DNA of 10,623 bases from CAZJLN01 sp964540765. Lineage in GTDB: Bacteria; Chloroflexota; Anaerolineae; Anaerolineales; Anaerolineaceae. Within the stretch, counting starts at the first letter, position 1; the number at the start of each line of letters is the position of its first letter. Made by a program: the position numbers and the translations under genes. The notes beneath the pieces are model-generated. The model saw only the letters and a program-made list of their open reading frames with translations, was not told where the DNA came from and searched no databases. The stretch lies in the NCBI GenBank assembly GCA_964540765.1, contig CAZINW010000053.1, positions 1 through 10,623 on the forward strand, read 5' to 3'. Shown piece by piece: positions 4,080 to 10,623 of this stretch.

Positions 4080-7000
4080 TCAATCTCCATCAATAGTTTC
4101 AAGAGGAGATTCGAACGAAGGAGAATATTCAACCGTTGGTGGATTAAAACGCAGGAGGGTGTTGTTGAGCGAATCACTCACCCACACCCGACCTTGATCA
4201 TCAACGGCAATGCCGCTGGCGATGCCAATCAGCGTGGTGTTGTCATAGCCGCCCCAAAGCTGCAGGAAGTTACCCTGATCATCAAACTGCAGCACCCTGC
4301 CGGTGCTCGGGTCGGATACAAATATCTGGTCATCTGCATTGATCGCAAGGAAAGGCTTGTTATCCAGCGATTGGGAATTCCATGCGTCCACTTCCCAGGA
4401 TAGAATACTGGTATAGGTCATAAAATCAAGGCTGGGAGCAAAGATCTGGATGCGGTTATTCCATGTGTCTGCAATGAAGACCAACCCTGCAGCACTGACC
4501 TCAATCCCGACGGGTTCATCAAACTGACCTGCCTCGAAGCCAAGTCCGCCAAACTGGGTAACATACTTGCCATTTTCGTCAAAAATAACAACCCGCTGTT
4601 TGCCGGTATCTGTGACATAGACCCGACCCATCGAATCAACAGCCACACCGCGCGGACCCCAGAAGGAATCCGGGGTATCTGCTGAACCAAAGGTGTCCCA
4701 CATGGTAACAAATTCGCCGTCTGAGGTAAATTTCTGAATGCGGTGGTTCCAGGTGTCTGCCACATAGACGTAGCCATCCTGGCTGACAGCCACCCCCCAG
4801 GGCTCATTGAACATGCCTTGCGGGGCAGATCCCTCAAGGACATTGGCATAGCTTCCCCAAGCATTTAGAAAATTGCCTTCACTGTCCAGGTGGACAATGC
4901 GATGATTACCGGCATCAGCCACGTACATACTGCCATCCGGAGCAATCGCAATATCCCTTGGATAGGATAACCTCTTATCACCCACTAGGGAAATGACTTT
5001 GTCTGCTTCCAGGCTGATCGTGCCAGATGCATATGGATCAACTTTAGGTTCAACGGGTTTGGGTGCCAAACCGTATTCCCAGATTTGCGCGGCGATATCC
5101 TTGCGGATGTACATACGAAATTCTTCAGCAGGTGACCAGGTTGCAAGGGTCAATGACGTGGATTCTGTGGCTGTAGCGTATTGGGTATAGTCCCGGTTGA
5201 ACCAGATTTGCCAAAGTGCTTCCCGCATGACCGGGTCTTTTAACATATTCCAAACGGATTGCAGGGTTTGATTGCGGTAATCTTCCATCGGCCACCACAT
5301 CCGTTTATAATTAAATTGATAGTAATTGTCAGCCACAATTGGCTCAACTTTACTAAAGTTGTCATTGCCGACCAGGATGATCGGTGCATTGCGCAAGTCC
5401 TTGGTAGGTGTAATGTTGTACCAGTTTTTATTAGGGTAATCACGAAAATACCACCAGAAGGGGTAGTTTGAATCATTGTCATAAGCGACATTGATGCTTT
5501 TATCCCCATAAAGCCGTTTGGAAATGGTTTCCACCTGTTCCAAGACATCTTTCATATCGCGCGTAGCATGTGCATAGACAAGAAATTCCTTTGCGTTGTC
5601 ATAGTTGATATAAGCCGCGCGGTAGGCTGTACGGACAGTGATCACTGTGAGGATGAGGAAAAAGGAGCACAACAGCAGCCTCAGGAAATTTAGGAACCTC
5701 CATCCTTTTAGCAGGTAGATCAGGCCGGCGATGGAAGCCAGGCTTGCAACTCCGGCTAAAAGGAAAGTGCTGGTCGCCTGCAATTGGGGTAATTCCTTGC
5801 CCTGGAAAGGCGGATTGGCTCCCATCAAGGATCCGAGTGCGTTGCTCGCCGCTAGAATGAAAATGAGCCCTACAGCGAAGACGAGCAAGCCTTTTTTCTT
5901 AACGATCATCGCCCAATCTGTGCTTTCCACGAAGTATCCGAGCCCCCAGGCCGCAGACAGGATCAGTGGCATGGCGATATGAGTGGTCAGCCAGGGCATG
6001 CGTTCACCAGCCAGTGAGAAAGCGATCAGGCTGATCAAAGACCAGAAGAGCAGCAGTAACAGGGTTGGCACAGGCTGGATTTCCCCTGCATGGTCAGGCG
6101 GGTCAGTGAACAACCTGAATTTAGGTTTAGGTGGGGTTTCAGCTTCGGTGGATAAATCCACTTCAACGTTTTCTTCTTCCAATCCGCTTGGCTGATTATT
6201 GCTCTCCAAAGGTAATAAGGGGGCTTCCTCATCCAGGTCGGGGGACTTTTCAGGTGCTTCAAATGGATGACCTGATTTGTTGAAAAACAATCCCTTGGCA
6301 ATGCCAACAATGAGGGCAAAGATCGTGCCGATGGCTGGCAGGAATTCATACATGGGTATCTGCACAAGGGCATAATAGTAAAGAGGTTGGGTACCGCGCT
6401 CGACGGTCTGTTGAGACATCCAATAGCCAAGCGCACCAACAATTCCTACGAAAAAGCCATCGCCTTGGGTGAATACAGTGGTGTAAAAAATGATGAAGAT
6501 GCCCCAGAAAACGAGGGCACACTTCAGCCAGACTTTCCGGTTCCAAAGCAATCCGATGAAAACCGAGAGCAACCCAAGGGGTACAATGACAGCAGCAGCG
6601 CGCATCATGCCAGCTTCGCTGTAATCCAACGGGTCAAACCCGAGGATCTTTATTACCAGTGCAGAAAGCAGCGGCAGGATCAGGCTGATTTGCAGAATAA
6701 GCAAGTCAAAGCTCCTTAAAGCTCTGATCTGACTTATAGATAATCCTTTAAGCAAAATAACCAGCGATGCAAGCGTGCCAACCAGGGCAATACCGAGGCA
6801 GGCAACCATCACGATGGTAGAAGATGAACCTGATGGCGCCAATGCCTGTGCGGCGTCCGCTGCATCTGGTTGGGTGATATACATAATTGCGCCCGCTGCG
6901 CCCGCGATCAGGGCGATGACTAGGATGATTGAAAAATATGACTTCAATTTTTCCTGCCGCCAATGCCGCTTCATGACTTCATAAACAAAGAAAATTGCCA

Positions 7001-7628
7001 GGAAAATGAGCGCTTCTGCTGAAAAAATATAGGAAGTGGCTTTATCTGCGTAGTGGAAGCCAGTAATGACTGCCAAACCGATGAGAAATTTGGTCTCCCC
7101 GCACTCCAGATAGCGCAAAAAGAGCCAAAGCATCACCAATCCCCAAAATACAATGAAGATCTCATTGCGCGTGTAGCGGCTGTAAAATAGCATGTAGGGG
7201 GAGATGGCAAAAAACAACCCTCCGATAAGTGCGCCAATGCGTCCCAGGTAGCGGCGCCAGGCGAAAATTGTAAAAATGACGATTGCCACGCCAAATAAGG
7301 CTGCCGGGATGCGCGCGCTGAAGTCGCTATCACCAAACATGAAGTAGGAAAACGCCACCATATGGAACTGGAAAGGACCATGGGTGACTGGGTCATAACG
7401 ATATCCGCGTCCTTGGTAAAGATCGTAGGATGAGATGACATGGTTTACCTCATCGTGGCTCATCACACGCGCGCCAAGATCATAGAAGCGGCTGAAAATA
7501 GTCAAAATTATCAGGAGGACGATCAATAATTTTTCGATGGAAAAGGTTGGCCAGAAGGAAAACACAGGTCGGTCCAACCATCCATCAGCCCTGGTTTTTT
7601 TCGGTTGTTGAGCAAGTTCTGCAGTCAT
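4080..7628 (-). CDS. Agl23-type (GT-C) membrane glycosyltransferase fused to a six-repeat NHL propeller
   Basis: A 1182-residue membrane protein, likely transferring sugar from a lipid carrier on the outer side of the membrane. Substrate unknown. The N terminus (about 1-30) is soluble, then TM1 (about 31-47). The first outer loop has SHDEVNH (D59, E60), YDLYQGRGYRYDP and HGPFQFH, the acidic pair and motif set of the Agl23 family (TIGR03663, related to PMT/GT39). RYTRNE is near 151-156. Many hydrophobic segments follow to about 665, broken by an acidic, Pro-rich linker (about 450-515). GERMPWLTTH follows the linker. A soluble part holds PFWWYFRDY near 722, also typical of the family. From about 885, six NHL repeats begin near 886, 938, 986, 1031, 1087 and 1133, with VADTWNHRI-like cores. 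GGAGA lies before ATG 7628. The gene is convergent with rplT and divergent from the lipoprotein gene. The fold assignment is firm; the enzymatic role is inferred. Confidence 0.9.
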   Translation of the reverse strand: MTAELAQQPKKTRADGWLDRPVFSFWPTFSIEKLLIVLLIILTIFSRFYDLGARVMSHDEVNHVISSYDLYQGRGYRYDPVTHGPFQFHMVAFSYFMFGDSDFSARIPAALFGVAIVIFTIFAWRRYLGRIGALIGGLFFAISPYMLFYSRYTRNEIFIVFWGLVMLWLFLRYLECGETKFLIGLAVITGFHYADKATSYIFSAEALIFLAIFFVYEVMKRHWRQEKLKSYFSIILVIALIAGAAGAIMYITQPDAADAAQALAPSGSSSTIVMVACLGIALVGTLASLVILLKGLSISQIRALRSFDLLILQISLILPLLSALVIKILGFDPLDYSEAGMMRAAAVIVPLGLLSVFIGLLWNRKVWLKCALVFWGIFIIFYTTVFTQGDGFFVGIVGALGYWMSQQTVERGTQPLYYYALVQIPMYEFLPAIGTIFALIVGIAKGLFFNKSGHPFEAPEKSPDLDEEAPLLPLESNNQPSGLEEENVEVDLSTEAETPPKPKFRLFTDPPDHAGEIQPVPTLLLLLFWSLISLIAFSLAGERMPWLTTHIAMPLILSAAWGLGYFVESTDWAMIVKKKGLLVFAVGLIFILAASNALGSLMGANPPFQGKELPQLQATSTFLLAGVASLASIAGLIYLLKGWRFLNFLRLLLCSFFLILTVITVRTAYRAAYINYDNAKEFLVYAHATRDMKDVLEQVETISKRLYGDKSINVAYDNDSNYPFWWYFRDYPNKNWYNITPTKDLRNAPIILVGNDNFSKVEPIVADNYYQFNYKRMWWPMEDYRNQTLQSVWNMLKDPVMREALWQIWFNRDYTQYATATESTSLTLATWSPAEEFRMYIRKDIAAQIWEYGLAPKPVEPKVDPYASGTISLEADKVISLVGDKRLSYPRDIAIAPDGSMYVADAGNHRIVHLDSEGNFLNAWGSYANVLEGSAPQGMFNEPWGVAVSQDGYVYVADTWNHRIQKFTSDGEFVTMWDTFGSADTPDSFWGPRGVAVDSMGRVYVTDTGKQRVVIFDENGKYVTQFGGLGFEAGQFDEPVGIEVSAAGLVFIADTWNNRIQIFAPSLDFMTYTSILSWEVDAWNSQSLDNKPFLAINADDQIFVSDPSTGRVLQFDDQGNFLQLWGGYDNTTLIGIASGIAVDDQGRVWVSDSLNNTLLRFNPPTVEYSPSFESPLETIDGD

Positions 7629-7683
7629 ACATTCTCCAAAGCAGTTGGAATTTTCAGGTTAGTGTTGGAACTCAATTGAAGAA

Positions 7684-7712
7684 ACTATACTTTACTCTTT
7701 AAAAATAGGCAA
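7684..7712 (-). promoter_or_regulatory. Promoter of the glycosyltransferase-NHL gene
   Basis: Read on the minus strand: -35 TTGCCT (7712-7707), a 17-base spacer, and -10 TATAGT (7689-7684). Transcription would start near 7677, giving a leader of about 50 bases before ATG 7628. It overlaps the plus-strand candidate at 7691-7720. Confidence 0.5.
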
Positions 7713-7720
7713 GGTATACA
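7691..7720 (+). promoter_or_regulatory. Candidate promoter of the lipoprotein-isomerase pair
   Basis: TTTACT (7691-7696) and TATACA (7715-7720), each four of six to consensus with an 18-base spacer, point to a start near 7727, about 75 bases before the lipoprotein ATG. It overlaps the divergent minus-strand promoter, so the two might compete. A perfect palindrome, AATCTATAGATT (7785-7796), lies in the leader where a ribosome site would be expected. Confidence 0.35.
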
Positions 7721-7801
7721 AACCTGCATGTGGTATCACTGTTATCTGCGTCAATAGTAAAAATGAAAAATAAGGTAAAATTCCAATCTATAGATTATAT
7801 T

Positions 7802-8857
7802 ATGGAAAAAAAAGCAAGAAGTTTAATGGTATTGAGCATCCTGGTTTTGCTGAGCGGCTGCCTGACGGAAGCAACTGCTACTGAACCATTAAGTACGCAG
7901 GATGCCACCGCACTCTACAGCACTTCTGTAGCCGAAGTCACGGCTGCCTTCGGGCAGACAGCCACCATCCAGGCTTACGAAGCCACAGGCGTGGCGGCAG
8001 CGCTGACAGCCGCCTATACCCCCAGCCCAATCCCGACATTGGAGCACACCCGACCGGTGAGTCCGTCTGCAACTCCAACGCAAGTCACTGCCTGCAATGT
8101 GGCAGCACCGGGCGTTCCGATGGATGTCACCATCAGGGATGATATGGAGATTGCTCCGGGTATCAGCTTTACGAAAATCTGGCGTCTGGAAAATGCAGGT
8201 TCCTGTAAATGGACAAGGCTTTATAAACTTGTCTTTTTTTCTGGCAATCCCATGGAAGCCATTCAATCCATTTACCTTCCAGGCGAGGTGCTTCCAGGAA
8301 ACATGATCGATTTGAGCGTTGATATGGTGGCACCCCTGTCAGCAGGGACTTACCAAAGCAACTGGATGCTGATGGATGCGGAAGGAAATTTGTTTGGGCT
8401 GGGTCCAAATGGAGATGCGCCTTTCTGGGCAAGAATTCAGGTGGTCCAGGCGACTACGCCCACGCTTACACCGACTGTCACGCTGACACCCACCCCGATT
8501 GTTTACCGGGAGGGCATCGTTTCTTTAATCAGCGGTGACAATCTTGACCTTGATACTGGTTTAACCAACCAAATTGGAGGTCTTGCAGACATGATCTATG
8601 AGTTGGTGTCGCCAAATCATGTGATCAGCCCCAACAATGGCGCCGGCATGATGCTGTTTGGCAGTAATTTGCCAGGGTTTTCAGATTGTAAAGATGCCTT
8701 GGTTGGATCCACCCCGTTATCCTTCGAGGGCGTTGACCCAAATGTGTATATATGCTACAGAACCAACATGGGTATGCCAGGAAGACTGCATTTGATCAGC
8801 TTCGACGATGAAAATGATGCATTAAAGCTTGAATTCTTAACCTGGTCGATCCCCTGA
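7802..8857 (+). CDS. Lipoprotein with NBR1/FW-type Ig-like domain
   Basis: A 351-residue predicted surface lipoprotein. The start at ATG 7802 gives a textbook signal: EKKAR, a hydrophobic core, and lipobox LLSGC with acylated C20. Upstream in-frame starts (GTG 7730, ATG 7763) would bury the signal behind extra residues. No clear Shine-Dalgarno precedes 7802. A Thr/Ala/Pro-rich stalk runs to about residue 97. Residues about 98-216 match the NBR1-type 'four-tryptophan' Ig domain: APGISFTKIWRLENAGSCKW, YKLVFFSGNPM, SAGTYQSNWMLMDAEG, FGLGPNGDAPFWARIQV. A Thr-Pro linker (about 217-235) leads to an unrecognised C-terminal part of about 115 residues with two cysteines (SDCKDAL, YICYRT). Such lipoproteins are common in Anaerolineae; their ligand is not known to me. 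The isomerase gene follows 30 bases later, suggesting co-transcription. Confidence 0.88.
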   Translation: MEKKARSLMVLSILVLLSGCLTEATATEPLSTQDATALYSTSVAEVTAAFGQTATIQAYEATGVAAALTAAYTPSPIPTLEHTRPVSPSATPTQVTACNVAAPGVPMDVTIRDDMEIAPGISFTKIWRLENAGSCKWTRLYKLVFFSGNPMEAIQSIYLPGEVLPGNMIDLSVDMVAPLSAGTYQSNWMLMDAEGNLFGLGPNGDAPFWARIQVVQATTPTLTPTVTLTPTPIVYREGIVSLISGDNLDLDTGLTNQIGGLADMIYELVSPNHVISPNNGAGMMLFGSNLPGFSDCKDALVGSTPLSFEGVDPNVYICYRTNMGMPGRLHLISFDDENDALKLEFLTWSIP

Positions 8858-8887
8858 ATTATTATAAACCGAAATGGAGTAAAGAAT

Positions 8888-9946
8888 ATGTCAACAAGAC
8901 CCATGATGCCTGCGCCAGAACTTGACCGTGAAAACATGCTGGGATTCATCCATGCATTACCCGATCAGCTTGAAACTGCCTGGGCATTGGGGCTTTCCTT
9001 ACCCCTGCCCGTAACCGGAAAAATTGAGCGGATCGTGATTGCTGGCATGGGGGGGTCCGCCATTGGCGGTGATCTGCTTGCAAGCTATTGCAGGGATCGC
9101 TGCCAGATTCCCATTGTGACTCACAGGGATTATGAATTGCCAGCCTGGGCAACCGGACCAGAGACCCTGGTGATTTGTTCATCACACTCCGGTAATACAG
9201 AAGAAACCCTCTCAGCATTTCAGGCTGCAAAAGCGGGAGGGTGTTCATTGCTTACCTTGAGTACTGGTGGCAAGCTGGTTGATGCCGCCGGCAAAACTGG
9301 CGTTGCCAACTGGCTGTTTAAGCATAATGGTCAGCCGCGCACTGCGGTTGCCTTCTCATTTGGCATGCTCCTCGCACTTGTGGAGCGTCTGGGATTGGTG
9401 AGCGGTTCAGAAAAAGAAATCCGATCGGCTATCTCCGCCATGCACATGCAGAGACAAACCCTGGGCAGAGATGTGGATATGCATCACAACCCTGCCAAAC
9501 GATTGGCTGGTCAATTGACGGGCAAGTATATCTCCATCTTTGCAGCCGGTTCGATGGAAGTTGTGGCGCGGCGTTGGAAGACGCAGTTCAATGAGCTTGC
9601 CAAAGCCTGGGCGCAGTTTGAAGGTCTGCCGGAAGCTGATCATAATACGCTTGTGGCAACCATTAATCCTGAAGAGTTGGTGACCAAAGTTGCTGCCATT
9701 TTCCTGCGTTCAGAGATGGACCACCCGCGCAATCAATTGCGCCTGGTTGCCACCAGGGAAGCCTTCATGCTGGATGGTTTGACAGCTGATGAGGTCTGGG
9801 CGAAGGGGGATACCCGACTGGCACAGATGTGGACACTGCTGCAGATGGGAGATTATGTGGCTTATTACCTGGCGCTGATGTACGGGATTGATCCTACTCC
9901 GGTTGAGGCTCTGGCGCGGCTGAAGGAAAAATTATCTTCCCTGTAA
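8888..9946 (+). CDS. Bifunctional phosphoglucose/phosphomannose isomerase
   Basis: Interconverts glucose-6-phosphate or mannose-6-phosphate with fructose-6-phosphate in the cytoplasm. It has 352 residues, within the family range. The first SIS domain shows IVIAGMGGSAIGGDLL (49-64) and the sugar-phosphate loop SSHSGNTEETL (98-108), then QPRTAVAFSFG (149-159). The second domain and bacterial PGI/PMI C-terminal region carry FNELAKAW with E236 and LPEADHN with H252. Their 16-residue spacing equals that of catalytic Glu203 and His219 in the Pyrobaculum enzyme as I recall it. The end has YGIDPTPVEAL, where the Thr (337) probably corresponds to the residue linked to mannose use. The start ATG 8888 is eight bases after GGAG (8876-8879). 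It lies 30 bases behind the lipoprotein gene. This enzyme can feed glycolysis, gluconeogenesis or mannose-containing glycan synthesis. No clear terminator follows. Confidence 0.95.
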   Translation: MSTRPMMPAPELDRENMLGFIHALPDQLETAWALGLSLPLPVTGKIERIVIAGMGGSAIGGDLLASYCRDRCQIPIVTHRDYELPAWATGPETLVICSSHSGNTEETLSAFQAAKAGGCSLLTLSTGGKLVDAAGKTGVANWLFKHNGQPRTAVAFSFGMLLALVERLGLVSGSEKEIRSAISAMHMQRQTLGRDVDMHHNPAKRLAGQLTGKYISIFAAGSMEVVARRWKTQFNELAKAWAQFEGLPEADHNTLVATINPEELVTKVAAIFLRSEMDHPRNQLRLVATREAFMLDGLTADEVWAKGDTRLAQMWTLLQMGDYVAYYLALMYGIDPTPVEALARLKEKLSSL

Positions 9947-10002
9947 AAGCACCCTTTGGAATTGATATTGGAATTAGGATTGACAATTTACAAAATCATT
10001 AA

Positions 10003-10164
10003 GTAGGTTGGGTGAAGGGGAATGACAAAACCCGGCACATTCTCCATGCATAATCTAATCCCCGTAACCCAACACAGTTATTGTTGGGTTACGGGCATGC
10101 CAAGATTGGCTTTGCCTTGTACAGTAGGATACACTTGATATTATCCGCCCTCCACCCAACCTAC
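10003..10164. mobile_element. MITE-like nested inverted-repeat element, 162 bp
   Basis: Outer arms GTAGGTTGGGTGAAGGG (10003-10019) and CCCTCCACCCAACCTAC (10148-10164) are complementary over 17 bases with one mismatch. At the centre, CCCGTAACCCAACA (10061-10074) and TGTTGGGTTACGGG (10082-10095) are a perfect 14-bp hairpin around CAGTTAT. A short GCCAAGATTGGC palindrome lies at 10099-10110. The GTAGGTTGGGT end with an inner AACCCAAC hairpin resembles small non-coding repeats found in many bacterial genomes. No reading frame and no clear target duplication are seen. It fills most of the 328-base gap between the isomerase and the small membrane gene. In the rest of the gap (9947-10002 and 10165-10274) I see no gene or strong signal. 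Confidence 0.7.
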
Positions 10165-10274
10165 AATTCCTTGGGACTGTGTCCCTGTAAGATCAGGAAT
10201 TGGTAATGTCACTTTTCAAAAGGCTCATTTTCAGGTTTTAACAGGTCTGTATCTGCGCCCAAAGCCGTCTTGTT

Positions 10275-10499
10275 TTAAAAGATGGCACGGACCATCAGCA
10301 TAAAACCGAAGATGACCAGGGGGATGCCCACGATTGCTCCGATGATGGTCAGGCTGATGATGATGCCACAGATCATCAATACCAAGCCGATGATGGCGCC
10401 GACCAGTCTGCCGGTGAACCCAATGACAATGACAACCAGCCGCCACAGCAACCAGAATGGGTAGAGATACCAGGGGATTTTTTTCTTTTCTTTAGACAC
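10275..10499 (-). CDS. Small two-helix membrane protein, function unknown
   Basis: A 74-residue protein with a basic start (MSKEKKKIPW), an aromatic patch (YLYPFWLLWRL) and two hydrophobic stretches. The first runs about residues 16-28; the second is a long glycine-rich run (GRLVGAIIGLVLMICGIII and IIGAIVGIPLVIFGF) likely forming a helical hairpin. The start is GTG 10499, six bases from the ribosome site AAGGAG (complement of 10506-10511). That site, the compact charged N terminus and the membrane pattern argue for a real gene. I do not recognise a named family, although similar small proteins with the LxGAIIGL and GAIVGIPL patterns seem widespread. Its neighbours give no clue. Confidence 0.8.
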   Translation of the reverse strand: MSKEKKKIPWYLYPFWLLWRLVVIVIGFTGRLVGAIIGLVLMICGIIISLTIIGAIVGIPLVIFGFMLMVRAIF

Positions 10500-10536
10500 A
10501 GCGTACTCCTTTCGCCAAGAATTTTTGAATTTGCCT

Positions 10537-10565
10537 TCCCAGAAAGGAACTGGGATGATATCCCA
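10537..10565. other. Two mutually exclusive small hairpins in the leader of the small membrane gene
   Basis: TCCCAG (10537-10542) pairs with CTGGGA (10550-10555). The overlapping TGGGAT (10551-10556) instead pairs with ATCCCA (10560-10565). Both sit upstream of the minus-strand small gene. They are short, and a regulatory role is only a guess. I see no convincing promoter in 10500-10623. Confidence 0.3.
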
Positions 10566-10623
10566 TTAATAGTACCTGAGTTTATCATTCTAGTGTCCTG
10601 GAGCAAGGTGATTTAGCAAGGTT

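Noticed and set aside
10231..10446. Alternative minus-strand frame over the small membrane gene
   Set aside because: It has a His/Arg-rich, low-information translation and no ribosome site; the other frame has an SD, a sensible start and membrane segments.
1..10623. CRISPR array, phage genes or a defence island
   Set aside because: No regularly spaced direct repeats and no Cas, integrase, transposase, toxin or nuclease motifs are visible on either strand.

Overview
The window looks like a chromosomal segment of a Chloroflexota bacterium, most likely class Anaerolineae. This is inferred from family content, not from a search. The clues are an NBR1/FW-type Ig lipoprotein with Thr/Pro linkers, an Agl23-type membrane glycosyltransferase fused to an NHL propeller, an archaeal/Chloroflexota-style phosphoglucose/phosphomannose isomerase, and dispersed palindromic repeats.

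Layout. Bases 1-83 hold the 3' part of tRNA-Val(GAC) and its terminator. Bases 84-392 have no intact gene: a decayed 49-codon minus-strand gene remnant, a perfect 12-bp inverted repeat and a small dyad. From 393 a promoter drives a T-box riboswitch with an apparent ACC (Thr) specifier, ending in an attenuator that overlaps a well-formed antiterminator. Then comes thrS (703-2490), whose product lacks the usual N-terminal TGS domain. The translation block infC (2678-3193, with a non-AUG/GUG/UUG start), rpmI (3309-3545) and rplT (3643-3993) follows. infC and rpmI each appear to have their own promoter, and there are hairpins in the rpmI leader and in the rpmI-rplT gap. A strong bidirectional terminator (4015-4042) closes the block.

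Bases 4080-7628 on the minus strand encode one 1182-residue protein: a multi-pass GT-C/Agl23-like glycosyltransferase module, a soluble outer domain, and six NHL repeats at the C terminus. Divergent from it, with overlapping promoter candidates, is a plus-strand pair: a lipoprotein with an NBR1-type Ig domain (7802-8857) and a bifunctional phosphoglucose/phosphomannose isomerase (8888-9946). A 162-bp nested inverted-repeat element (10003-10164, MITE-like) and a 74-residue two-helix membrane protein on the minus strand (10275-10499) complete the window.

Working together. thrS-infC-rpmI-rplT is the classic conserved translation cluster. Here it is split into separately regulated units: uncharged tRNA-Thr would switch on thrS, IF3 probably limits its own synthesis through its rare start codon, and L20 may act on rpmI-rplT. 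The second half is cell-envelope and sugar metabolism: a surface glycosyltransferase, a surface lipoprotein and a hexose-phosphate isomerase that could supply sugar precursors. That functional link is inference only. I saw no defence system, CRISPR array, phage gene or transposase. The most unusual items are the glycosyltransferase-NHL fusion, the TGS-less T-box-controlled ThrS and the perfect palindrome over the infC promoter.
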